This document shows positions 1 through 11,224 of a DNA stretch of 64,000 nt, piece after piece. Both the position numbers and the translations under genes were made by a program. Each line of letters starts with the position of its first letter. Positions within the stretch are counted from its first letter, which is position 1. The stretch is from positions 232,481,477 through 232,545,476 of the forward strand of contig OX352773.1 in the NCBI GenBank assembly GCA_947095535.1, in the 5' to 3' direction. Under the pieces are notes generated by a model. The model was given only the letters and a program-made list of their open reading frames with translations, ran no database searches and was not told where the DNA came from. This stretch comes from Poecilobothrus nobilitatus (lineage: Eukaryota; Arthropoda; Insecta; Diptera; Dolichopodidae).

Positions 1-130
1 CATTTTAATATTTTTAATAAATGAAAAAATATGTTTAATTGTTTTTCAAAAATATATTATTATTTATGGATATGTGTATGTACGGTAAATTTTAATTATG
101 TATGCATTTTGAATTACTTTTTAGGATCAC

Positions 131-395
131 TTTTTTTTCTCCCCTAAGGGAAGTGGGAATCTTCCAAAGACACCAAGACTTTCCCCCTTGGTAGTGTCAG
201 ATTCTTACTGACTATACCCACCTCCCCCTTTAGCCAATATAATGGGATGAAACTCTTACCTGCGAACGCAGTATATTGGCTAGAGAGTAGGGATAGGAAA
301 GGATAGGGAATGGATACGGAAACATTGAATTGGGAGTGGGACTGCAAGGCAACAATGAATCCGCTTATTATTATTACTATTTGGTTAAAAGTGAC
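131..395 (-). mobile_element. E-family retroposon-like repeat, copy 1
   Basis: Read on the minus strand this copy runs from a CAATGTTTCCGTATCC segment through a TAGCCAATATACTG segment and a GGGGGAGGTGGG block to GGAAGATTCCCAC, and ends in a short A tract (T131-138 on the plus strand). The same order of blocks recurs at 22945-23160 (+), 36626-36775 (-) and 62286-62433 (+), so it is an interspersed repeat. The terminal A tract suggests retroposition. No tRNA boxes are visible. The 87-codon frame on the minus strand here is a by-product of the repeat. Family name not recognised. Confidence 0.6.
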
Positions 396-776
396 TAAAG
401 CCGTCACAACAGTTACAACATGTAGTAGTAAATTTTTTTGCTGAAGAAAAATATTTTATATTTTATTGCTTTATTTTTTAATAAAAAGTTCCAAAACTGT
501 TTTATTCACTATAAACTGTCTTGGAAAAACGGAACGAAACGGAAAATATATTTCAATAAAAATGCCACATAACAGTGACTCCTACTTTTATGTAGAAAAG
601 TAGAAGTAATTGCTATTATTCTTCTTTTATAGCAATATATTTTAGTACCTATTTATTTAAAAATAAAATATTGATGTTTACATTAAAAATTTTAAATAAT
701 AATAAAAAGGGTTCAATGGTTAAACAATTCCAAATATACGATCCAATTTCCATCCGACATTTTTGTGTACAACATG
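396..776. other. AT-rich DNA, nothing recognised
   Basis: I see no coding potential, repeat family or structural motif here beyond A/T-rich single-copy-looking sequence. Confidence 0.5.
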
Positions 777-785
777 AATTCAACA

Positions 786-979
786 ATCGGGCCCTCGGTG
801 GCCTAGTGGGTAATAGCGTATAAAATACGCTGTAAACAACGAGGGAGTGTTCGTTCGAATCCCACACACGTCGTAAGAGTTATTCTCCCTTACGACATGT
901 ACAGCCACGTCTGAACAGGAAAGGCTGTGTAATTTCCTGTCCACATTTATGTGGCAGATTAATACATTAAAAAAAAAAA
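786..979 (+). mobile_element. tRNA-derived SINE (family C), full-length copy with TSD
   Basis: A Pol III A-box-like TGGCCTAGTGGG (799-810) is followed by a B box GTTCGAATCCC (853-863), then a tRNA-unrelated body and an A tail (968-980). The body carries two strong hairpins: CAGGAAA pairing with TTTCCTG, and CCACAT-TT-ATGTGG. The copy is flanked by a direct duplication AATTCAACA (777-785 and 979-987), the mark of LINE-mediated retroposition. Copies at 24382-24580 and, 5'-truncated, 14364-14440 share the tail hairpins. Small open frames across it on the minus strand are spurious. The LINE partner cannot be inferred. Confidence 0.85.
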
Positions 980-1077
980 ATTCAACATTCAACATTCAGA
1001 CCATTCAACTCTTCAATATTATTTTGACTATTAACAATACAAAATATACAACACAACGCTTGTTGAAATGTAATATG

Positions 1078-2395
1078 TTTTTTAGCACATTTCCAAAAAA
1101 ATTTTGAAAAAATGTGCTTATTAGTTTCACTCTGTCCGTCCGTCCGTCTGTTTACAAAACTTCTACACCGTTAAAGATAGAGAAAAAAAATTTTAACCAT
1201 AGGTAGGTCTCATAAAAAAAATAATTTTGTGGAACAACTTTTTCATGTAGCCCCCCCCCCATTACGGAGCTACAGCCCCTCAAACTTTGAAAAAGCCCTA
1301 TTTTTAAATGCATATATCTTATGTTCTGCTTAAGATTTTTTCAATCTGAAAACGTCATTCGACAGGTATTTCTTTTATCTTTGTAAATTAATATCAAAAT
1401 TATACAATTTTTTTAAATTTAGTATTTAAATTTACCGTTATGTGAAAACCCAATTTTGCATGATTTTTCTACTTTCATAACTCCGGCACGCTTCTAGATA
1501 GAAGCTTGAAATTTTGAGGCAAGAAAGAACTTTTAGAATTAATATAAGTTTGCTTAGAAAATTTTTTCGGACCACCCCCTGTTTATGAGCTATTAAGGCT
1601 TAAAAATTGAAAATTTGCTATTTTTAAACACCTGCAACTTAGGAACCTGTACACATTTTACTTCTGCAAGATATACAAATTAAAGCTACAGTAATATGCT
1701 TTTACGTGTGTTAAAGGTTTATTTTAATTGTAAAGGGTTCCAAAGTTGCAGCTCTTCAAAATTGCGAAAAAGCCCCATTTTCAGATGTATATATCTCAGG
1801 CTATGCGTAACAGTTTTGCAATCTAAAACCGCCAGAAGATCGAAAATTTTATTATCTATATAAAACAATATCAAAATTATGTAATATTTTGTAATTTACT
1901 ATTAAAATTTACCGTTATGTGAAAACCACATTTTGCATGAAATTTCGTTTTTCATAACTCCGGCACGCCTTTAGATAGGATTTTTTGAGACAAATTTTTG
2001 AAATTTTGAGACAAGAAAGAACTTTTAGAATTAGTATAAGTTTCCTCAGAAAATTTTTTGATAACACCCCCTCTTTAAGAGTTATTACGCCTCAAAAATT
2101 GAAAATTTGCTATTTTTAGACACCTGTAACTTACGCACCTGTACAAATTTTTCTTCGGCAAGACATGAAAATTAAAGGTTTAATAATACATTTTTACGTG
2201 TGTTAACGGCTTTTCTTAGTTATGTAGGATTCTGGAATTACAGCCCCTCAAAATTTCAAAAATGTCCTATTTTCACATTTTTTCTTATTACATGAAATTT
2301 TCAAATTTTTGTGTAAGTCACACTTCTAAATAGTTTATATTGAGTTTTGGAAATGTGCGCTTTTAAAAACCGTTGGTTTACATTCTACCTTGTTT
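1078..2395 (+). mobile_element. Repeat A, two-module copy (A1)
   Basis: Starts TTTTTAGCACATTTCC and ends GGTTTACATTCTACCTTGTTT, as do the copies at 10299 (+), 11225 (-), 26681, 28773, 30866 and 53031 (+). The start holds GCACATTTCCAAAA, and its reverse complement TTTTGGAAATGTGC lies near the end, so the element has subterminal inverted repeats. A short CCGT tract at about 1135-1147 is followed by two similar ~490-bp modules (anchors AAAGCTACAG at 1683 and AAAGGTTTAA at 2174), each with ACCGTTATGTGAAAACC, AACTCCGGCACGC and ACACCTG(C/T)AACTTA. No transposase frame is visible. It is probably a non-autonomous DNA element, superfamily unassigned. Confidence 0.8.
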
Positions 2396-4355
2396 AAAAT
2401 TGATTCAACCGTTGGTCAACTCGTCGTATCGTGTAAGAACCGTTTAATGTCTTAATGTTACAATAATATTATAATGTTATGTATTTCATATATTATGCTA
2501 AAAAGACCCCTCTTTTTTAAAAAAATTGACTGAACTATATTGTTCAAAATACTTATTTATTTATCAGTCATGAAAAAAATAAATACAACTTAGATATCAT
2601 TTTATTTTTAATATCAACATAATAAAATGGAATTATAAGGATTTTTGGGAGAGAGAATTGATTTTGCTTTTTTTTTTGTTTGTTTTGCGAAGCAATATGT
2701 GGGAATCTCGAAACACACCAATGAGACAAACCCGCGAATTCCTTCCTTTAACCAGAACATTAGGTTCAAACTTATGGTATAATGTTCTGTTTAGTTTTGG
2801 GGATTGAACTATAGGAAATTTGGAAATATGAGAAGTTACTAAATGTTAGTTGGGAGGGTTGTTTGGAACAAAGATGTTGATAATGTTCTTTTTAGACTTT
2901 CTAATCTATTTGATTAGACACGTTGTTACCCTGTTCTTTTAATAGATTTTAAGAGCATGATTTATTTATTTACATTTTATCTTTGTATTTTAACTTTAGT
3001 TTCAAATTTATTAAAATATAAATAACAATATTATAGTGGTTAGGAAGTTTCGCTGACAAACTAAATAATAATTAAAAGAAAATCTGGCGCTGTAGATACA
3101 ATTAAAAAATGTGTTATACTATTATTATAGTTTACAACTTTCGAAACTGTACCGTCATTCTTCTCTAAAATCTGATTATATTAATCACATTATCTACTCC
3201 TCAATAAATTTTAATTAGAAATTTTACATCGAATTATTTTCTTTCACAAAACTTGTTAGGTTGAAATAATTTTTCTTTTAATAAGAAATTATTTTTATAT
3301 TAGTTACATATTTGTGTGTGTTTATTATTACACAAATCTTTTCTAAATTTTTAATTAGATTATTCTAAGAAATATTATTCACAAGGATTTTAAAATAATA
3401 ACAAATAATATAATTTTATTTTATATTTTATAAAAATTTAATTAGTAGAATAAATATTATAGCTAATGCCAAAAACAGAATTCTAACGAGTAGCGATTTT
3501 TTTGAAATATAAAAATAAATCATTTGTTTTAAAAAAAAGATGACATTTAGCAGCAATCTTCGGAGAGCAGAAAAACGCTATGCGTCAGAATTATAAAGTG
3601 ATGAAATAAATCTAGCTTTTTCTATATTTTGCCCTTGGCAGTCATAGAGTGACATATTATATAGGCTTAATAATCAAGCAGGAAATTTCAAGTTTGTTTT
3701 AAGTCTAAATAATACGATAAATTCTGGTGGTCGTCGCTGTCGGCTATCTAATCGGCTAATTATTATCGATAAGATGTTTTTAATTTCAATTTCGTTAGTC
3801 GTCACTGTCAAACATGTTTGCGAAATGTATATTTAAGGCATAAAATGTTTAATATTTTGAAAATCAAATTAAACATTTATATTATAGTGTAGTAGAATGA
3901 AAATATTATTAAACTTACTTGTCAATACTATTTTATTTCATTATAATGTCATTATTTTATAATAATAATATAACAATGTCGTTAACACTATAATTATTTG
4001 AGGTAATAATGTACTCATAAATAATATGCCAGTTGACACGAAGATAATAGTGTTGACGGTTACTTGTTCACACGATATTTTTGTTGATTGCTGCATTTTG
4101 GGAAATATGATTGTGTCTGTGAATAAAATTCATTTTAAAATATGCAATATAGGTGACACATCAAAATTTAACAAGTTGACATTGAATTTCAATAATTATA
4201 TTTGTTATAAATAACAAAACAAAGGTTTTTAAATAAGTAGATTTCACTTTTAAAATTTTCAACCTTTCTTTTGACTGTCTGTAATTCAATGATTTTCAAT
4301 GATGGATTTTTGCTAGAATAGTTTTAAATTATAAAATATATACGGTAGATAACTA
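2396..4355. other. AT-rich intergenic DNA, no gene recognised
   Basis: Mostly A/T-rich. The part around 3540-3830 is noticeably more complex (for example GGTCGTCGCTGTCGGC and ATTATTATCGATAAG) and could be single-copy host sequence, but I cannot assign a function. The 62-codon frame at 4026-4214 has no recognisable motif and is not called. Confidence 0.45.
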
Positions 4356-4499
4356 TCTAATAAATAAGGAAGAAATTCTGTTTGTTTGTTTATTTGTTTG
4401 TTTGTTTGTTTGTTTGTGCCCTTTTCACGTAAAAACCACCAGTCCGATTGCAACCAAATTTTGCAGGAACGTTCCTACGACCCCGGAAAGTGTTATAGG

Positions 4500-5480
4500 C
4501 TATATCGCGTTTCGGTTCATTAACCCATTGCGGCCCGAGAGCCATTTAAAGCCGTTTCGTTTTTTCGTTGTCCTGCCTAAACGGTTTGATCGATTGAGTT
4601 GGACAAATATTCTTATTATCATTGGACGGGTACCGAAGAAATTTGGATTCAATATATTACCCGGATTCGGCCCGGCGGGCTTCCAAAAAATTTTTTGTTT
4701 CCGATTTATGTCCAATTTTGTAAGGTGGTTTTATGGTCTGAAAAAAAGCCTGTGACAAATTTTTATGAAGATCCGGTAACCCGTTTGGGCACGAGAGCCG
4801 AACGAAGTTCATTAAATTTTTCTGTTGTCCTGCTAAAACGGTTTGACCAATTGAGTTGGAAATTTACAATAGTGTAGCTCTTTACCACAGGAGCTCAGTG
4901 AGTTGATTTGGTTTCGATCCATTAACCCGTTTCAGCACCAGGGGTCAGTGAAGTTTTGTAATTTACTTAGTTGTCGCACTTAAACTGTTTGGCCAATTGA
5001 GTTAAAAATTTATCAAAGTGTAGCTCTTTACCGCAGGAGCTCACTGAGTTGATTTGGTTACGATCCATTAACCCGTTTCGGCACCAGGATTCAATGAAGT
5101 TTTTCAATTTCTTTGTTGTCGCGCTTAAACGGTTTTGCCAATTGATTTGAAAATTTACAAAAGTGTAGCTTTTTACCACAGGAGCTCACTGAGGAGATTT
5201 GGTTACGATCCATTAACCCGTTTCGGCACCAGGGCTCAATAAAAATTTTTAATTTCTTTGTTGTCGCACTTAAACCGTTTTACCAATTGAGTTGAAAATT
5301 TACAAAAAAGTGTAGGTCTTTATAACAAAAGCTTTCTGAGTTGATTTGGTTATGATACATTAACCCATCAGGCTGCAGGCCATGAAGTGTCTCATTTTTT
5401 GTTGTTGTGCTTAAACGATTTGACCAATTGAAAATTTGCACAAGTATTGCACTTTGGCACACAAACTCATTCAATAAATT
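4500..5480 (+). repeat. ~146-bp minisatellite inside Helitron H1
   Basis: Units carry GTGTAGCTCTTTACC, GGAGCTCACTGAG, GATCCATTAACCCGTTTC and a CTTAAACGGTTT-CCAATTGAGTT block. The GTGTAG anchor is at 4872, 5018, 5163 and 5310, giving steps of 146, 145 and 147 bp. Older, more diverged units extend left to about 4500 (ATTAACCC at 4520 and TAACCCGTTT at 4777) and right to about 5480. Open frames of 70-117 codons on both strands here reflect the repeat. Confidence 0.85.
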
Positions 5481-6286
5481 TTGTTGTGATACATTAACAC
5501 ATTTCGACACGATAGACTGTCAAAAAAAAATTTTGTTTCTAATTTCGGTCTAATTTGGGAGGATGAATTTATGGTTCTAAATTAAGCCTGTGACAAAATG
5601 TTTGTTAACGTTTATTAACCCATTTCCGCACGAGCACTTATTAATAATATTTTGCCTAATTTTGTGTATTGTTATTATTATTAAAAAGATATTTCCAACA
5701 CTCTTTACTTTTATCTAAACTGTTTCTAATATTCCATAAAAACCTTTCAATGCAAATTTCTAATATAGAACAGTAATTAAAGTAACCTTATTAAGTATCT
5801 TAAGAATACTGTGTTTAAGTTTTAACAACATAACATTTTCGGCCGTTATTTAAAAACAGAAACAATCTCCTACATTAGACAATCATCATGTCATCATTCA
5901 GAAATGCATTACTTACATGTGGTCTTTACATGTGGTCTACCTATATAAGATGCACGTGTATAATATGTTTCCCATAAAATATTGAAATATGTGCATATAG
6001 TATGTATAATATCCGTATATTTAAAAATACTATAAACTTTATCAAGTAAATTAGAAAACATATTCACATTTCAGTACATCATTTAATCAAAAATGAATTC
6101 ATACATATTTAAAGAACAGAAAACCTTACATTCTTATCCATATACAATTTTTACACATATTTTTAGCCAATCAATTTGGAAACAAAATTAGAAAAACTAA
6201 ACGTAAAAAAATTCCGGTTGATTTATAAAGGTAAAAAACAATCATGTATTTTTTATATTGAAAATATGTTAAACAGAACCGGAAAT

Positions 6287-6508
6287 GTACGCATTTAAAA
6301 AGAAGTTTTTTCAAAATTTGAAGAGCTGTCGGTGCTGTAGGATCTCCAACGGTGAGGGTACATAAAAAAGTTGCTCTAAAACATTACTCTTTTAAGAGAC
6401 CTATGCATAGTTAATATTTCATTACTCTTTATTAAACAGTATATAAGTTTTAGCAGACGGAGGGACAGAGCGAACTTAATAACAAATTTTTCAAAATGTG
6501 CTTAAAAG
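6287..6508 (-). repeat. Decayed fragment of repeat A within Helitron H1
   Basis: On the plus strand it reads from GGAAATGTACGCATTTAAAA through GGTGCTGTAGGATCTCC and AAGTTTTAGCAGACGG to TTTTTCAAAATGTGCTTA. This is a strongly diverged, internally deleted reverse-orientation match to repeat A, with recognisable start and end blocks. Confidence 0.6.
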
Positions 6509-6887
6509 GATAATTCACAAAAACATGAAGTGATATTACTTACGAAAAAAAAATGTACTACATTATGGTCATAATTGAAATGCGATTTTATGTCTCGGTA
6601 TTAAAGAATATATTGTGGAAATTCACTTCGCCGTAATTGTGTACTCAATAAATTATTGATTCCTTTAAAAAAATTTTGTAGAAGAATTGTCTCTAATTCT
6701 TGGCTCTGTTTATTCAATTTAACTAAATAATCTAATAAAAAATAGAATATAAACTACCAGCATCTGTAAATGCATAATAATAAGTTAACTATATTAATTA
6801 AATTATATTAACGTAGAAACAAAAGTTAATAATTTTTATTTCATAAAGCCAATAAAATACTCCGGGCAACGCCGGGTACTCTGCTAG

Positions 6888-7589
6888 TATTAAAATAAGG
6901 AAGATTTATAATTTTAGGATTTTATTTTAACATTTAATTCATGATCAAGGTATAGGTAATTAATAATTTTATATGTAGGTATACATATTTTAAATATTAT
7001 GTAAAAACATTGAATTAACTCTCAAATTTTCAAGAATTATAATATTTTAACCATTTGATTTAATATTATTTTTGCAAAATATTTTTTAAACCTGTTCATA
7101 TATACCTACTCTTCAAAAAACTAAAATTTAAACAAATGAGTTGTAAATGTTCTATGAACTTTAACATATTAATAATTGATTAAACTTAGCAATAAGATTA
7201 TTAATTAATATATTAATTATTTTTATTAATATATTTATTTAATTATAGAATTAACAAATAAATTAATTAATTATACAATTATAAAAACATTAATTAATTA
7301 TAGAAATTACATTAAAATTTATTAGCATTTCGATGTGTTGCCGTATATATTTTTTAATTGATTTATGATTATTAATTGATTTATTTTCTTCATCAAAATA
7401 CTGACATTTGTAAAGTTATTTTAATAATATAAAATCATTTTAATTTTATACAAAGTTTTATTATGGTTTTATACACAGTAGTCGTGTTTGTGGAATCACA
7501 AGCCATCGGTTGAGTTACCGAAAGTCGGTATTGTTTATTTATTGTGTACGATTTATAGTAATAGTTTAGAAAAATAGTAACATCTTCTT
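6888..7589. other. AT-rich DNA with TTAATTAAT-type runs
   Basis: Low-complexity TTAATTAAT and TATTAATTA strings dominate 7180-7310. No gene or repeat family is recognised. Confidence 0.5.
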
Positions 7590-7870
7590 CAAAATGTCCC
7601 TCTAAATTTTCTTAGCCATCCTACATAATTCCTACCTAAATTTCTCCAAAAATCCCTTTTTCTAAGAATCCATCCCACATCTTCTCTCATTCTTTAAATC
7701 GAACTGTACATTTGTATTAAAGATCCTAACCTAAAATTTGATTTAAAAGGGGGTGGTTTTGGTTGATCAAAGTTCAATACTATTCGCAAGAATCACGTGC
7801 AATTTTTCTATGTGACTTTTAAAGTTCTCCATCGATCCTCGTAAAAAAAAAGTCAAAAATTTTGAACTTT
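7590..7870 (+). repeat. F-family repeat, copy 1 (diverged)
   Basis: Contains a C-rich stretch with CCATCCCACATCTTCTC, then ATTTAAAAGGGGGTGG and TGATCAAAGTTCAATACTA. The same order is seen at 36075-36315 (CATCCCA, TTTTAAAAGGGATGGG, GTTAAAGTCCAACACTACC) and partly at 22600-22685 (GGTTAAAGTCCAGAACAACC). Ends are not defined and the class is unknown. Confidence 0.4.
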
Positions 7871-9390
7871 CTGATCAAGGTAAAACCAGATGAAAAGCTA
7901 AATAAAATTTTAAGTTCAGGAGCATTTCAATGAAATTTCGACACTCTCGTCATTGCCATGTCGTAAAATTCATTCTGGTTCATTTTAATTCAGTGTCTCA
8001 GAGCCATTATATTTTGAAATCAGTTAAGTTACGGTTTTTAAATTTTTGTTTTCAAATACAATATACTAGATAAATCCGATGTAGCATACACCAGTCTTGT
8101 AATCTAGAAATAATGTTGCTAATACTGGTATTTTAGTAATCTAGAAATAATGTTGGTTTTTTATCACTTAACTTTTTAATGAAATAAAAAGAAATTTATA
8201 GCTTATCTAATATAAGTAGTTTTATTTATCTTAAAAACGTTTCTTGAGAACTATATGCTCTCTTCATCAGTAAGAATACTAACTTTTTACAATAAGAATC
8301 AGAATAAACTTAAGTAAACGTAAAAATGTACATAACAACATTATGTTAGGCGCGACAGTCCTCGTTTTTTCAAAAATAATCTTTCTTTTTCATAAAAATG
8401 TCTGAGTTCGTATAAAATTCAGTATTTTTTAAGTGAAATGTCAAAATTGAATACTTTTGTATGCGAGGTTTTCAAAATTAATTATTTTCATATGGAAATT
8501 TGAAAATTTAATTTTTTTTTGAATGAAATGAAATTGGTATATATATGTATGTGTAGGCATACTGTAAGTATTATTAGTTGGATTCAAAATTAGACTATTC
8601 CCCTTTTCCAGAATATTTATGTCCATATATATGCACGTCCATGCGAGATTTTGAAATTTGGGAATTTTGATTTTCGGACTTTGATTTTTGAAGATTTTGT
8701 TTTCGTGATTTGGAATTTGGGATTTTAATTTTCGGGATTACGTACCCAATCCTATAAATTTACAATTTTTGTTATTCTTTTTTTCTGTTATCTGCAGTAT
8801 TAGTTTTTGCTATGAAAAATTTTATTGTTGCAAACGTTTACGGCTTTTATATAATAGAAGAAGAAGATTGTATTAGAATTCTTCTTTTCTTCAAAAAAAA
8901 AAAAACAAAAATCTATAAATAAAATCAACAAAATTCTTATATATTCAAAGATTTTTATTTTAAATATATTATATTTTCTCAAAAATAACTGTAGATACAT
9001 TATTTTGATTGAAAATTTAAATTTAATGAAAACAATAAAACAAAACTGAAACAAAGCAACCAACCAACATCCCAATCAACTAGTTTCAAAGATGAAAAAT
9101 TTCAAAGATATGAAATGTATTTTTTTTTTTTGTTAAGTCATAAAATTTATTCAATTGTTATGGAATATTAAAACAATTTTTTTTATAAACATTGTTATAA
9201 CATTTATACGTTTCATATATTATGTATTGTATTTAAATTTTGACTTTTAACCTTTTAACTAGTTTTTTGAACCATTTTATAAGATCATATATTTCTAGAT
9301 TGTATTTGTATTATGCTGGATGAATCTTTTTCAAATAATTTAAAATAATTTTTTTTTTCGAAGAAAGTTACAAAATATTTCTAAAAAAAA
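7871..9390. other. AT-rich DNA with small internal repeats
   Basis: A 20-bp sequence beginning GTAATCTAGAAATAATG is duplicated at 8099-8118 and 8136-8155. At 8640-8750 there are loose repeats of GATTTT(C/G)GGGATT type. The frames at 8441-8626 and 8800-9075 are low-complexity and not called. Confidence 0.45.
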
Positions 9391-10170
9391 ACGAGGAAGA
9401 ATACAGTTGCCTTTGTCAACTCTTAGATACCCGTACGAACCGTTAGTATTTTCACAGCCTGTCACTCTGCTTATAATATTATTTATTTAATTTTTTTAGA
9501 ATTTTAAAAAAATGTGGGTGATACAAAAAAATTTCTGAAATGACTCATGCTTATTTTCAAAGATCTAACTTTTGTCAATTTCAAATTTCCAACTTAAACC
9601 GTTTAAAAGATAGAAGGGTTAAAGGATTTTGCAATAATTCAGTTTGGCATAACGGTAAATTAAGACACCGTATAGCACAAATATATATTTATTATAAAGC
9701 TCATAATAGCACCTATCGTTTGGAATTTTCAGGTTGAAGATATACCTTATAGAGCTTGTGTTATTACAATTTAAATATAGAGATTTTTCGAACTTTGGGG
9801 GCTGTAGCTCCTTAACGGGTGGGGGTACATTTCGTGGCTCTATTTCAAAAAAATTGTGAAGATCTAAAAGTTAATTGTTATGGAGATACCCGAAGTTTTG
9901 GTATCTCCAAAACTTTGGTCGGAACTCAACCAAAAAAAATAGGGAACCTACAAATTGCTCCCAGAATATTTGTGTAAATTTCAAGATTCTAGCTTTCTTA
10001 GTTTTTGAGTTGGCGCGCTGACGGACGGACAGACGGACATGGCTTAATCGACTCAGAATTTTATTCTGATCCGATCCATACCTTTGAAGGTATATCTAGC
10101 TCGCTTATTTCGAAGTGTTACAAACGGAGGCGTAATTTTATTATACCCGATACTTATCGTACGGGTATAA
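9391..10170 (+). mobile_element. Repeat B, internally deleted copy (B1)
   Basis: Starts CGAGGAAGAATACAGTTG, contains CTTTGTCAACTCTTAGATAC and TACCCGTACGA, and ends TTATCGTACGGGTATAA. The left TACCCGTACGA and right TCGTACGGGTA are inverted relative to each other. Compared with the full-length copy at 37967-39548 it lacks most of the left half: the left ~100 bases join directly to the segment beginning GGGTGATACAAAAAAATTTC. A GACGGACGGACAGACGGACATGG tract lies near the right end. The frames at 9540-9737 and 10005-10211 are within the repeat and are not genes. Confidence 0.78.
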
Positions 10171-10298
10171 AGATATTCAAAAAATCTATAATTTGTACTC
10201 ATTGCACATAACTAAGTAAAATTTTATTTTGTTTTGTTTCTTTTGTAATATTTTATTTTACATTCTATTTATAGGGGTTGTAAAAAGAGGGAATGCTG

Positions 10299-11070
10299 TT
10301 TTTAGCACATTTTAAAAAAAAAATTCTTTAAATATGCTTATTAGTTACACATTTTGTTCGTCCGCCCATCTATTTACAAAACTTCTACACCGTTAAAGAT
10401 AGAGAAAAATAATTTTAACCACAGGTAGGTCTTATAAAAAAATTAATTTTCTGGAACAACTTTTTCATGTAGCCCCATTCATTAGGGAGCTATAACAGCC
10501 CTTCATATTTTGAAAAAGTCCTATTTTTAAATGCGTAGATATATCTATATATATGTTCTGCTTAACATTTTTTCAATCTGACCGTTAAATTTACCGTTAT
10601 GTGAAAACCAAATTTTGCATGATTTGTCTACTCTCATAACTCCGGAACATTTTAGATAGGGACTTGTAAATTTTGAGGGAGGGTAGAAAGAACTTTTAGA
10701 ACTAGTATAAGTTTTCTCAGAAAATTTTTTTGAACCACCCCCTGTTTAAGAACTATTAAGGCTCAAAAATTGAAAATTTTCTATTTTTAGGCACTTGTAA
10801 CTTTGGCACCTGTGCACATTTTTCTTTGGCAAGACATAAAAATAGATAATATACTTTTATTGTGTTAACGGTTTTTCTTAGTTATATAGAGTTCCGGACT
10901 TACAGCCCCTCAAAATTACAGAAAAGTCCAATTTTCATATTTTTTTTTATTACAAAAAATTTATTTCTTAAGTTTTCAAATTTTTGTTGAAGTCACAATT
11001 CTAAACAGTTTGTATTGTCTTTTGGAAATGTACACTTTTAAAAACCATTGTTTTACATTCTACCTTGTTT
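10299..11070 (+). mobile_element. Repeat A, one-module copy (A2)
   Basis: Carries both ends of the A family (TTTTTAGCACATTT and TACATTCTACCTTGTTT) but only one internal module. Compared with A1 it also lacks about 100 bases after TTTTTTCAATCTG. It lies head-to-head with A3 across a 154-bp spacer. Confidence 0.78.
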
Positions 11071-11224
11071 TTATTTTAAACGATTCAACGCAGATTATAG
11101 ACATTTTTATATAAATATTATTATAACTTATATTATTATATAGTAGTATAGATTTATGTGCATTATAAAGAAAGTGAAGATTAAAAACAAAGGATAATAT
11201 TTGGATTTGAGTAAAGTTTAAAAA

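Larger units (their letters stand above)
4356..6887 (+). mobile_element. Non-autonomous Helitron H1
   Basis: Begins with TC directly after A (ACTA|TCTAATAAATAAGG), followed by a TTTG tract (about 4378-4417) and sequence ending in a 146-bp minisatellite. It ends TCCGGGCAACGCCGGG, then 7 bases, then CTAG (6884-6887) directly followed by T. A TC start, a GC hairpin close to a CTRR end, and insertion between A and T are the diagnostic marks of Helitrons. The hairpin is slightly decayed (CCGG-GCAACG-CCGG plus a T-G pair). At 2.5 kb, with no RepHel-like frame, it is non-autonomous. A decayed fragment of repeat A lies inside it at 6287-6508. The 5' end is less certain than the 3' end. Confidence 0.78.

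Noticed and set aside
853..863. tRNA genes at the B-box-bearing sites (788, 20928, 21195, 22703, 24383 and near 37 kb)
   Set aside because: Acceptor and anticodon stems do not form properly, and copies have bodies, tails and target duplications, so they are SINEs.
4402..4755. 117-codon frame, the longest in the window, with overlapping frames on the other strand
   Set aside because: It lies in the minisatellite-bearing body of Helitron H1. The sequence is a repeat translation with no family signature.
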